Positions 1 through 5,918 of a DNA stretch of 10,194 nt are shown here, in pieces; within the stretch, counting starts at the first letter, position 1; each line of letters begins with the position of its first letter. Where the stretch lies: assembly GCA_937915075.1 (NCBI GenBank), contig CALDMA010000107.1:1-10194 (forward strand). The letters are read 5' to 3'. This DNA comes from an uncultured Oscillospiraceae bacterium. Lineage in GTDB: Bacteria; Bacillota; Clostridia; Oscillospirales; Oscillospiraceae. The translations under genes were made by a program, and so were the position numbers. The notes below the pieces were generated by a model. It did no database searches, was not told the origin of the DNA, and saw nothing but the letters and a program-made list of their open reading frames with translations.

Positions 1-444
1 GACCGTCCCCGCGATCACATTGCCGCCCGCGCCCGCCTCCACGGCCTGCGCGGACACGTCAACCCATTGGCTGCCCACGGCAATGGCCGCGTCCTCCGTC
101 GTCTCAAAGCGCACGCCCTCCGCCGTCATGCACACCGTGCCCTTTTCGATCGGGCACGCCGCCGTCACCTTGTCCGCCGCGGCGAAGCGGATCGTACCAG
201 CCGCCTTTTCCGCCGCTCCGCGCGTGATGCCGCGCGTTTCGGCATGATAGTCCAGATACATTCCCTGCGCCGTCTGCGGGAAGCTCTGGTCGAGCACCCA
301 GTCCGCCTGCATCAGCAGCGACTGCAGCTCCGCCGCGAGCGCATAGAGGCGCACCGTGCTGTCGCAGCCCTCACTCGGCACAAAGCCTGCTCTCTGCGCG
401 AACGTGCCGCGCATCTGTTCATAGATCTCCGTCCATTCCTTCAT
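1..444 (-). CDS. Baseplate J-like protein, N-terminal 148 residues (cut by window edge)
   Basis: The ORF starts at ATG 444 and stays open to base 1, so only the first 148 residues are present; the family is usually 340-400 residues. It begins MKEWTEIYEQMRGTF, then has a helical stretch (about residues 20-60) and the segment QTAQGMYLDYHAETRGITR, typical of the start of Baseplate_J/XkdT proteins, where residues that contact neighbouring wedge subunits lead into a beta-rich domain (AAGTIRFAAADKVTAACPIEKGT). In the family these proteins form the ring of baseplate wedges that holds the hub and passes the contraction signal to the sheath. It follows the gp25-like gene, the usual partner order (XkdS then XkdT). 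An AGGAG about 12 bases upstream lies inside the end of the previous gene, which stops only 6 bases before this start. The family call is from recognisable sequence and position; the C-terminal domain is not visible. Confidence 0.8.
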   Translation of the reverse strand, partial: MKEWTEIYEQMRGTFAQRAGFVPSEGCDSTVRLYALAAELQSLLMQADWVLDQSFPQTAQGMYLDYHAETRGITRGAAEKAAGTIRFAAADKVTAACPIEKGTVCMTAEGVRFETTEDAAIAVGSQWVDVSAQAVEAGAGGNVIAGTV

Positions 445-450
445 CGTCTC

Positions 451-807
451 TCACGCTCCTCTCACCGTCACCTCCAGCGCGGCGCTTTCGCCGTCCGCTG
501 TCAGCAGCACGCGCAGGGCCAGGATCCCGTCCCCGCGCTCCGTCAGCTCCACATCCTCGACCGTAAGCGCCGTTTCCTCCGCCAGCGCGTCTGCGGCGTA
601 CTGCTTCGCCGCTGCGACCCGGGCCGACGGCTTCTCGTTCCCGAGCCGATACAGCTCGCTCCCCAGCTCCGGCAGGAAGGGAAAGCTCCCTCTCCGCACG
701 CTCAGCCGGAAGAGTGCGCGCTCAAGCAGTGCCTCGGCTCCATCCGCGCGCCGTTCCCCGCCGATGCCGTCGGCGATATAGTCTCCGTTTCGGATCTTCA
801 GCTCCAT
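451..807 (-). CDS. gp25/XkdS-like baseplate wedge protein
   Basis: A 118-residue protein starting MELKIRNGDYIADG, followed by the segment LLERALFRLSVRRGSFPFLPELGSEL (residues about 29-54), which reads like the GPW/gp25 and DUF2634 (XkdS) baseplate fold: a helix followed by an arginine-rich loop and the F-x-P-x-LGS-x-L motif. The second half (AAAKQYAADAL, then TVEDVELTERGDGILALRVLL) is a helix plus beta strands, as in the family. In phages this small protein nucleates the sheath on the baseplate. I chose ATG 807 because GAGGGG lies 8 bases upstream of it; a GTG at 816 in the same frame would sit directly against that site and is less likely. It lies between the spike gene and baseplate J, the expected location. 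The family assignment is fairly firm; the exact role is from family knowledge. Confidence 0.75.
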   Translation of the reverse strand: MELKIRNGDYIADGIGGERRADGAEALLERALFRLSVRRGSFPFLPELGSELYRLGNEKPSARVAAAKQYAADALAEETALTVEDVELTERGDGILALRVLLTADGESAALEVTVRGA

Positions 808-819
808 TCCCGTCACCCC

Positions 820-1209
820 TCAGCTTACAGGCGGCACATACATTGCGCCGTTGATAAAAAGATCTCCCTCGATCTCCACATGGCCGTTTCGCCGCAGCGT
901 GATGCTCGCGCCGCCGCCCTCCGCATAGATGCGCACCTCGCCGTCGTCCAGATCGTCCTGCTCCCGCGCGGCATCCAGCGAGCCGGCCACATACCGTTCC
1001 TCGCCGAGCGTGCCGCCCTTGATGACCAGCACGCGCTCGCCGTTTTTCGGCCGCCACGCATACCCGCCCGGCGACGCGAGCGGGACGTTGCGCTCCTCTC
1101 CCCGGCTGAGCACGCCCGCCGCGCTCCCGCCGACCGTCACGGTACCGCTCTCCGCATTCGTTGTCTCCTGCGGCTCCTCCGTCCGTCGGAGCCAGCCCGC
1201 TACCCACAT
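820..1209 (-). CDS. Baseplate spike protein, gpV / Mu gp45-like
   Basis: A 129-residue protein beginning MWVAGWLRRTEEPQETTN. The middle (residues about 35-90) contains GVLSRGEERNVPLASPGGYAWRP and GERVLVIKGGTLGEERYVAG, a small OB-fold-like region seen in Mu gp45/gpV proteins. The C-terminal part (about 90-125) is a short run of beta strands, VRIYAEGGGASITLRRNG then HVEIEGDLFINGAMYV, resembling the trimeric beta-helix of a phage spike. The role in the family is the trimeric tip below the hub that punctures the envelope. I see no HxH iron-binding tip motif. A clear GGGAGG lies 9 bases before ATG 1209, overlapping the last codons of the hub gene; the downstream gp25-like start at 807 lies 12 bases past this stop. 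In PBSX the DUF2577 protein XkdR occupies this slot, so this is a variant arrangement. Could alternatively be an unusual XkdR relative. Confidence 0.68.
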   Translation of the reverse strand: MWVAGWLRRTEEPQETTNAESGTVTVGGSAAGVLSRGEERNVPLASPGGYAWRPKNGERVLVIKGGTLGEERYVAGSLDAAREQDDLDDGEVRIYAEGGGASITLRRNGHVEIEGDLFINGAMYVPPVS

Positions 1210-1213
1210 TTTC

Positions 1214-2146
1214 TCATACCTCCCACAGTGTCAGCTCCGTCGTCTCGCCGCGCGCGGAGAGCGTATGCAGCGTCTCGCTCACGCGGAACGTCCCCCGCAC
1301 ACCCAGCCGCGCAAGCGACAGCTCCACGCGGTCCATCGGCTCGGCGTCCACGCTCCCCGCGAGCGTGACCGTCAGCTCCCGCGCGTCCTCCGCGCTCTTC
1401 TCGATCTGATAGCGCCCCGTGTAGCGCAGCTCATTCACGCTCCGCAAGGGCACATACACCACGCGGCGGCAGCTCCCGCCCCGCGCGAGGAACGCCTCGT
1501 TCCGCACCGTTTGTCGCAGCTTCTTCGCACGGTTTACCGCCGTCACCTCGGAGAGCACGCCGTACCGTCTGTCGCGGTACGACGCTTCGATCACGCCCTC
1601 CGGCTCCTTCAGCGCAAGTCGGCTCCCTTCCGCCGCGCCGCGCAGACACAGCACGCCCTCCCGCGTGAAATACGGCGTCAGGCCGCAGCGCCGCGCAAAG
1701 CCCTCGATGGCTTTCCACCGGCTCGACCCGCTCGCCACCGCGTATTCACCCGTGCCGTACACCTCGCCGCGCGGTTCCCATGTCACGCCGCACGCCGCCG
1801 CGTGGTCCTTCAATATCTCGCTGAGCGCCGCGCGCTGATAGGTCGCCGCCTCGGCCTCATTGTCGAGCAGCAGCGCGGCCATGCCTCGCCCCTCGACCGT
1901 CAGCGTCGTGCCCTCCGCGCCGCACACGGCGCTCCACTCGTCGATCACGCCGCAAAACCGCGTCACACCGTTCTCCCTTGCCGTAAAGCGGCAGGCCGCC
2001 TTCAGCACCTCCCCCATTTCAGCGCTGTAAAGGCACCTTACCCGAAAGCTGTCGCACGGCACGCCGCCGGTGCGCCGCAGCCGCCATTCCAGCAGCGCCG
2101 GCAGCTCATATACCTTGCCGCCGGCCGTTTCCACTCTGCCGGTCAT
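1214..2146 (-). CDS. Baseplate hub protein, XkdQ/YqbQ (gpD-like)
   Basis: A 310-residue protein, near the usual 320-330 of XkdQ. The N-terminus (MTGRVETAGGKVYELPALLEW) and the stretch CDSFRVRCLYSAEMGEVLKA then FCGVIDEWSAV (residues 31-75) form the first beta domain; RGMAALLLDNEAEAATYQ (87-104) is the characteristic XkdQ-type signature. A middle domain with SGSSRWKAIEGFARRCGL (139-156) and a C-terminal beta domain (about 245-310) follow. In the family this is the trimeric or hexameric hub (T4 gp27/P2 gpD equivalent) that joins the tube to the spike. The reading frame continues upstream to 2455, but that part overlaps the LysM gene in another frame; ATG 2146 forms an ATGA overlap with the LysM stop and has GAGG 5-6 bases upstream, so translation is probably coupled. 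The spike gene begins 4 bases after the stop. Confidence 0.85.
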   Translation of the reverse strand: MTGRVETAGGKVYELPALLEWRLRRTGGVPCDSFRVRCLYSAEMGEVLKAACRFTARENGVTRFCGVIDEWSAVCGAEGTTLTVEGRGMAALLLDNEAEAATYQRAALSEILKDHAAACGVTWEPRGEVYGTGEYAVASGSSRWKAIEGFARRCGLTPYFTREGVLCLRGAAEGSRLALKEPEGVIEASYRDRRYGVLSEVTAVNRAKKLRQTVRNEAFLARGGSCRRVVYVPLRSVNELRYTGRYQIEKSAEDARELTVTLAGSVDAEPMDRVELSLARLGVRGTFRVSETLHTLSARGETTELTLWEV

Positions 2147-2706
2147 GAAAGCCTCACCCGCTCTCCGGGATAGATCCGGTTCGGGTTCGCGATCTGCGGG
2201 TTGAGCGCGCACAGCGCACGCACCGTCGTACCGTTTCGCGCAGCGATGGCCCAAAGCGTATCGCCCTGCACCACGGTGTGATACCGCGCTCCCGCCGTTC
2301 CCGCCGCGCTGCCGCCCGCCGCCGAAGTGCTCACTTCCTTCAGCGCTGCGCTCTCGCCTCCCGCCTCGCAGAACGCGAAGCGGTAGCGCACATAGTCCGG
2401 CAGCGGCTCCTGCACGACTTCCAGCTCGGTGAAGTACGCGCGCGTCGTCATCCACACCGGATGCACCAGCACACCCGCGCCTCCTCCGTAAAACACCGTC
2501 GCCAGCCGCTTGAATTCCTCATACGCGCCCTCTCCGGCGAATTCCCCCTCGCCCTCGAGCACGCGGCAGACCTGCCCGAGGTCCTGCGTCACGCTCCTGC
2601 CGAACGGCAGCTTGTGCTCCGCCACCACGCGGCGGAACGAAATGCGGTAGCTCTCGGGATTATTCGGCCAGATGTAGTCCTTGTATCGCATGGGCGTCAG
2701 TCTCAC
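2143..2706 (-). CDS. LysM-containing tail/baseplate protein, XkdP-like
   Basis: A 187-residue protein with two parts. Residues 1-115 match the XkdP-type N-terminal domain: YIWPNNPESYRISFRR, a segment with GQVCRVLEGEGEF, and a beta-rich end with VWMTTRAYFTELEVVQE. After a Gly/Ala/Ser linker (about 118-140), residues 142-187 are a LysM domain (YHTVVQGDTLWAIAARNGT, LNPQIANPNRIYPGERV), which binds peptidoglycan N-acetylglucosamine in known families. It probably sits at the tube end of the baseplate and contacts the cell wall. XkdP itself is about 235 residues, so this is compact. The start is GTG 2706: an AGGAGG (2714-2719) sits 7 bases upstream, whereas the in-frame ATG at 2691 has no good site. 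It ends in an ATGA overlap with the hub gene. The gene immediately before it is the unrecognised 179-residue protein, where PBSX would have the tape measure. Confidence 0.87.
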   Translation of the reverse strand: MRLTPMRYKDYIWPNNPESYRISFRRVVAEHKLPFGRSVTQDLGQVCRVLEGEGEFAGEGAYEEFKRLATVFYGGGAGVLVHPVWMTTRAYFTELEVVQEPLPDYVRYRFAFCEAGGESAALKEVSTSAAGGSAAGTAGARYHTVVQGDTLWAIAARNGTTVRALCALNPQIANPNRIYPGERVRLS

Positions 2707-2720
2707 GTCCCCGCCTCCTC

Positions 2721-3260
2721 TCAGTAAAGATAGAATCCGCCGTCATAGCGCCGCGCGTCGCGCTCGATCTCTCCGCTCACGCTTCGCGCGGTGCGGAGGG
2801 CGTCTCCGCCCTCCGCCGAAACGAAGGCCTCCGCCGCGTCATGCCTTCCCGCGCCGCTCTCCGGCGCGGCAGCGGATGCGCTCCGTTCCCCGCTTCCCCG
2901 CGCATCGGCGTCCCCCGCCGCCGTGCGCACGGATATCGTCTTTTCTTCTGTCCGCCTTATACTCCGCGAACGGTCCTCCGCATCGGCGCGGCCCTCGCTC
3001 TCCTCCGGCTCCGCCGCCGATGCTCCCTGCCTGAGCCGCAGATAACGCGCCATGTCAAAGCTCTCGTTCACCGTCTCGCCCGCACGGAACGCCTGCGCGC
3101 CGTCCTCCCATGCCGCGTCAGCGGAGTCCTGCCCCTCGTTCTCTCCCGTGGGCGCTCCCAGATACTGCCGCACCATCAGTCCGACCGCCGCAAGCATTGC
3201 CGCACCGAGCTGCTCGGTCACGCGCCTTTGCTGCGCCGCGAAAACCGCATTCTCTCCCAT
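2721..3260 (-). CDS. Unrecognised 179-residue protein in the tail chaperone/tape-measure slot
   Basis: I do not recognise a family. Residues 1-35 are mostly alpha-helical with a hydrophobic stretch (GAAMLAAVGLMVRQYLG, 19-35). Residues 36-160 are low in complexity and rich in Ala, Glu, Arg, Ser, Asp and Gly, looking disordered or loosely helical. The C-terminus is distinctive: a charged helix then an aromatic tail (GEIERDARRYDGGFYLY, 163-179). The start ATG 3260 shares one base with the tube stop (TGATG), and its own Shine-Dalgarno is weak, so it is probably translated by coupling to the tube. It is followed 14 bases later by the LysM gene with an excellent ribosome site. It lies exactly where XkdN (chaperone) and XkdO (tape measure) occur in PBSX, but it is far shorter than a tape measure and shows no XkdN similarity I can see. 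Coding is supported by operon continuity, not by homology; function is unknown. A miniature tape measure, a tail chaperone or a remnant are all possible. Confidence 0.72.
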   Translation of the reverse strand: MGENAVFAAQQRRVTEQLGAAMLAAVGLMVRQYLGAPTGENEGQDSADAAWEDGAQAFRAGETVNESFDMARYLRLRQGASAAEPEESEGRADAEDRSRSIRRTEEKTISVRTAAGDADARGSGERSASAAAPESGAGRHDAAEAFVSAEGGDALRTARSVSGEIERDARRYDGGFYLY

Positions 3261-3649
3261 CAGGCGTCCGTCTCCATACGCTTACAGGAGCTGACCGTCA
3301 CCTTTTCCGCCACCGGCTCGCCGAGCTTGCCCAGCTCCTCGATGCTGTTCCAGCGGCAATGGCTGTAGATGATGCGCTTGCCCGGGCGGCACACCACCAC
3401 GGAAAAGTCGTCAAGCTCATAGAAGCTCACGCCGTCGCCGATGGCCTCGTCCGTCGCGTACAGGCGGCTGAGCTCCAGCGTATAGCGCGTCTGCCCGCCC
3501 ACGGTCGCCACCGGCTCGCTCTCGCCGAAGGCCTCGACCTCGCGGCTCGTGCGCGACGCCTTCGCGCTGTAGCCCTGCACCACCGCCAGCTTTTTGCCGT
3601 TGAGCTCCAGATAAATGTCCCGGCTCGTCGGGATCGTCATATTTGCCAT
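3260..3649 (-). CDS. Phage tail tube protein, XkdM-like
   Basis: A 129-residue protein, slightly shorter than XkdM (about 147). It opens MANMTIPTSRDIYLELNGKK, then has the tube-protein pattern VVQGYSAKASRTSREVEAFG (24-42) and VGGQTRYTLELSRLY (50-64), which is a long beta hairpin loop flanking the tube beta barrel, and ends with strands DFSVVVCRPGKRIIY and EPVAEKVTVSSCKR. Hexamers of this protein stack to form the inner channel through which DNA passes when the sheath contracts. AAGGAGG lies 7 bases before ATG 3649 and includes the TAA stop of the sheath gene. Sheath followed by tube is the standard order. It ends with a one-base overlap (TGATG) with the next gene. Confidence 0.87.
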   Translation of the reverse strand: MANMTIPTSRDIYLELNGKKLAVVQGYSAKASRTSREVEAFGESEPVATVGGQTRYTLELSRLYATDEAIGDGVSFYELDDFSVVVCRPGKRIIYSHCRWNSIEELGKLGEPVAEKVTVSSCKRMETDA

Positions 3650-3661
3650 CTCTCCGCCTCC

Positions 3662-4702
3662 TTACACCGTGATGTGCGCGCTGAGGTAAATGCGGTTGAG
3701 CCCGTGCGCCACCGCAAAGCTGAACTCCACCAGGCACACCGTCGGATCGTCCTCCGATGCCTTCACGCTCACCTCGCCGAAGCTGTCGATGATCTCCTGC
3801 GCGCGCTTGTTTTCCAGCTCCACCATCACCTGCGAGCGGATCGCCGCGCGCACCTGCGCGGTGTTCTTGCTGCGCACGAAGCGCGCACGCAGCGACGCGC
3901 GCAGCGCGGGGATCACGTCGTCCACGATCCGCACCGTCGTCAGCTCGCGCCAGGTCTTGTCCGCCGCCCCGCCGGTGGTCGTGCGCGTTGTAATGCCGCG
4001 CACGATGCTCACCTCGCCGCTCACACACTCCAGCGGCGTCACGCCGCCGGTGACCAGGGTATCCACCTGCGTGTCGTCGTAGCTCGCGCTCAGACCCGAA
4101 AAGCCAGCAAGCACCGCGCCGTTCACCGGCACGGACGGATCGCTCTCCCCCGCGATGACCGCGGCGGCTGCCGCCGCCATGCACACATCGCCGGGCGCCG
4201 TGAGCACCATGCGCTCGCTGTTGAGCTTGCCCGCGTGCTCCACGAGCTTTGCGACCGTCTCGCTCGCGCCGCCCGAAACCACGCCGATGCGCTCTCTCTG
4301 CGCGCCCGACGCCTTTTCCACGCTCGCGCGCAGCTTGAGCTGCACGTCCGCGCTCGTGCTGTCGCATACGATCACATCGACCATCTCCTGCTCCAGCGCG
4401 GCGAACGCCGCCTCATAGCCGGCCGGCGTCGCCGCGGACACCTTCACCGCCTTGACCACCGCCGCGCCGTTGCGGTAGAGCGCCGCGAGCAGCGCCGCCA
4501 TGCCGACCGTGCCCTCCGCGTCCTCACCGAAGGCGTTCACACCCTCGGCGTAGGAGGTCAGCGTCACCACCTCATTGGCCGTGCCTGTCGTGCTCACCGC
4601 CGCCGCGCCGAGGATCCTCGCGGTCTTTTTCCCGCTGATCACGCTCGAGGCGTCGTAGGACGAATACACGCCCGGGTGCTCATGTACCACCGTGTTGCCC
4701 AC
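3662..4702 (-). CDS. Contractile tail sheath protein, XkdK-like
   Basis: A 346-residue protein, at the small end for sheaths, comparable to compact phage and contractile-particle sheaths. The N-terminus HEHPGVYSSYDASS (7-20) is the typical extended sheath arm, followed by an outer domain (about 20-180). Residues 193-240 (VNGAVLAGFSGL; then GVTPLECVSGEVSIVRGITT) and the C-terminal part (FVRSKNTAQVRAAIRSQVM; ENKRAQEIIDSFGE; final strand GLNRIYLSAHITV) match the conserved core that wraps the tube and links neighbouring subunits. The frame opens at GTG 4702, directly after an in-frame TAG, with only a weak GAAAGGTG upstream. A GTG at 4690 (protein starting MVHEHPGVYSS) has AGGTGG 8 bases upstream (4699-4704) and is an equally good or better start. 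Upstream is the probable tail terminator, downstream the tube. Confidence 0.94.
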   Translation of the reverse strand: MGNTVVHEHPGVYSSYDASSVISGKKTARILGAAAVSTTGTANEVVTLTSYAEGVNAFGEDAEGTVGMAALLAALYRNGAAVVKAVKVSAATPAGYEAAFAALEQEMVDVIVCDSTSADVQLKLRASVEKASGAQRERIGVVSGGASETVAKLVEHAGKLNSERMVLTAPGDVCMAAAAAAVIAGESDPSVPVNGAVLAGFSGLSASYDDTQVDTLVTGGVTPLECVSGEVSIVRGITTRTTTGGAADKTWRELTTVRIVDDVIPALRASLRARFVRSKNTAQVRAAIRSQVMVELENKRAQEIIDSFGEVSVKASEDDPTVCLVEFSFAVAHGLNRIYLSAHITV

Positions 4703-5203
4703 CTACTGCATCACACCTTTCAAAATAAAATCTGTCAGCACCGCGCTCTCCTCGTCCGCCGTCGCCACGAAGTAGGCCGTACAGCGCGCGGTGCCCCGCC
4801 GCACGAACATACCGTACTCCTCGTCCCACTCCGTTTTCTCCCAGCTCAGCTCATCGAGCGTCAGCCCGTCGGCAAGGCCGTCCAGCAGCGCCTCGCTCAC
4901 GGTCTCCACGGTCTGCTCGCAGCCGCGCGCTCCCTTGCGGCGCGGCGCGTAGACATCCAGCGACGCCGCCATTTTGAGCTTCCTGCCGTACACCTCGACC
5001 GTCCGCCCGCTCTCCGCGTCGTACCGCTCGCCGAGATAGTTCATCAGCCCCGCGTGCGCCAGCTCCGTCTGCTTCGCGCCGACGGCGACCACGCTCCCGC
5101 TCCTCTCGCGGAAGCGCTCGTCCTCATAGGCCTCCGCCGCGTCAAGACCGGCGGCCTTCAGTCGGCTCACGATCTCCGATCGCACCTGTCCCGCCGCCGT
5201 CAT
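4703..5203 (-). CDS. Probable tail terminator / tail completion protein
   Basis: A 166-residue protein starting MTAAGQVRSEIVSRLKAAGL, an amphipathic helix as in tail terminators, followed by a beta-rich region (GSVVAVGAKQTELAHAGLM; then VEVYGRKLKMAASLDVYAPR, 69-88) and a helix-strand end (ETVSEALLDGL; TARCTAYFVATAD). This alpha/beta arrangement, the length and the position right before the sheath fit the protein that caps the tail tube and joins it to the head (XkdJ or HK97 gp10/lambda gpU-like role). No single motif is decisive; the call leans on position. ATG 5203 makes an ATGA overlap with the head closure gene and has GGAGG 7 bases upstream. It ends in a TAG that is in frame with the sheath gene, the only amber stop in the window. 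Confidence 0.6.
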   Translation of the reverse strand: MTAAGQVRSEIVSRLKAAGLDAAEAYEDERFRERSGSVVAVGAKQTELAHAGLMNYLGERYDAESGRTVEVYGRKLKMAASLDVYAPRRKGARGCEQTVETVSEALLDGLADGLTLDELSWEKTEWDEEYGMFVRRGTARCTAYFVATADEESAVLTDFILKGVMQ

Positions 5204-5523
5204 GCCGTCTCCTCCTCGCGGTCGAGCACCGCCCAGTAGTGCGTCACCAGAGCGCCGAGCTTCACGCTCTCCGCGCGGCGGACACGGTAGCGCTTTCCCT
5301 CACAGAGGATATGGTCCCCCTGCGCCACGCTCACCTCCGCGCTGCCGAGATAGCGCCAACAGCGCCGATCCGCCGCGCCCAGCGGCCCGACGGAGAACGG
5401 CTCGCCGCCGCTCACCGCCGTAACGGGCTGCACGAAGCCGTGCGTTTCGCCCGTTTCCGCGCCATGCTCCACCGTCACCGCCGCGCCATAGCGGCGGAAC
5501 GCCTGGTCGATCATACTTTTCAT
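5200..5523 (-). CDS. Probable head closure / head-tail joining protein
   Basis: A 107-residue protein when begun at ATG 5523 (MKSMIDQAFRRYGAAVTVEHG). The rest is mostly beta: THGFVQPVTAVSGGEPFSVG, a turn, then YLGSAEVSVAQGDHILCEGKRYRVRRAES and a final strand YWAVLDREE. The 'phi-R-phi' strand KRYRVRRAE and the small-barrel pattern resemble SPP1 gp16/XkdH-type head closure proteins that plug the portal-connector assembly. The open frame extends upstream to 5721, but that part is out-of-frame shadow of the connector gene. ATG 5523 overlaps the connector stop (ATGA); GAAGGG is 9 bases before an alternative ATG 5514, so either start is possible. The position between connector and tail terminator supports the call; sequence similarity alone is weak. 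Confidence 0.62.
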   Translation of the reverse strand: MKSMIDQAFRRYGAAVTVEHGAETGETHGFVQPVTAVSGGEPFSVGPLGAADRRCWRYLGSAEVSVAQGDHILCEGKRYRVRRAESVKLGALVTHYWAVLDREEETA

Positions 5524-5888
5524 CCCTTCACTGCGCAAAAGAAGAAGCCGCCTCCTTCCGTATACGGGGCCATCAGCTGCCGCGCGCTGCGGCGCAGCGC
5601 CGCGGCGCGCTCGCTGTTCGCGCCGCCCCTGACCTCGATCGTCACGTCGCCCGCGCGGAGGGAGGACAGCTCCTCCGCCCCGCCGAGCCTTGCGTCCGTC
5701 AGCGCGGCGGCCGCCAGCCATGCGCTCGCGCAGATGAACGCGCCCTCGCAGTCCTCCGGCGCAACGCCCTCGCGCAGCTCGCGTTCGAGCGCCTGCGCGC
5801 TTGCCGCGCAGAGCCGTTTGAGCAGCGCCTCGTCCTCCGCGCCGCAGGCGCAGATGCTCTTCGCCGTCTCAAGGATCTCCTCGTCCAT
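5520..5888 (-). CDS. Head-tail connector protein (gp6-like)
   Basis: A 122-residue mostly alpha-helical protein: ETAKSICACGAEDEALLKRL (7-26), ASAQALERELREGV, EGAFICASAWLAAAALTDAR (48-67), then a short beta hairpin (AGDVTIEVRGG, 78-88) and a final helix (AAALRRSARQLMAPY). This follows the HK97 gp6 / Phage_connect_1 pattern, a ring that sits below the portal. It is directly downstream of the capsid gene (30-base gap) and upstream of head closure, its usual place. GGAGG lies 7 bases before ATG 5888. The last residues (GGGFFFCAVKG) are read just before the ATGA overlap with the next gene. Family call from fold pattern and order. Confidence 0.72.
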   Translation of the reverse strand: MDEEILETAKSICACGAEDEALLKRLCAASAQALERELREGVAPEDCEGAFICASAWLAAAALTDARLGGAEELSSLRAGDVTIEVRGGANSERAAALRRSARQLMAPYTEGGGFFFCAVKG

Positions 5889-5918
5889 CGCTCTCCCTCC
5901 TTTCGCTCCCTGCCGCCG

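Noticed and set aside
67..1368. 433-residue plus-strand frame over the baseplate genes
   Set aside because: Arg/Leu/Ala-rich shadow of the gp25-like, spike and baseplate J genes; no motif and no ribosome site.
929..2173. 414-residue plus-strand frame over the hub and spike genes
   Set aside because: Shadow of the hub gene with biased Arg/His/Pro composition.
2147..2455. N-terminal extension of the hub frame
   Set aside because: Open frame runs up to 2455 but the extra part overlaps the LysM coding sequence in another frame; the ATGA junction at 2146 and its GAGG site set the real start.
2721..3260. Programmed frameshift making a longer tail chaperone product
   Set aside because: No clear slippery heptamer followed by an open second frame was seen in this gene, and no other minus-strand frame is long enough to give an extended product.
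3417..4367. 316-residue minus-strand frame overlapping the sheath
   Set aside because: Gly/Arg-rich out-of-frame shadow of the sheath and tube genes.
3110..5239. 709-residue open frame on the plus strand, the longest in the window
   Set aside because: It runs antisense across the sheath, tube, terminator and other genes, and its translation is Arg/His/Ala-rich with no domain pattern. Long antisense frames are expected in G+C-rich DNA opposite strongly coding genes.
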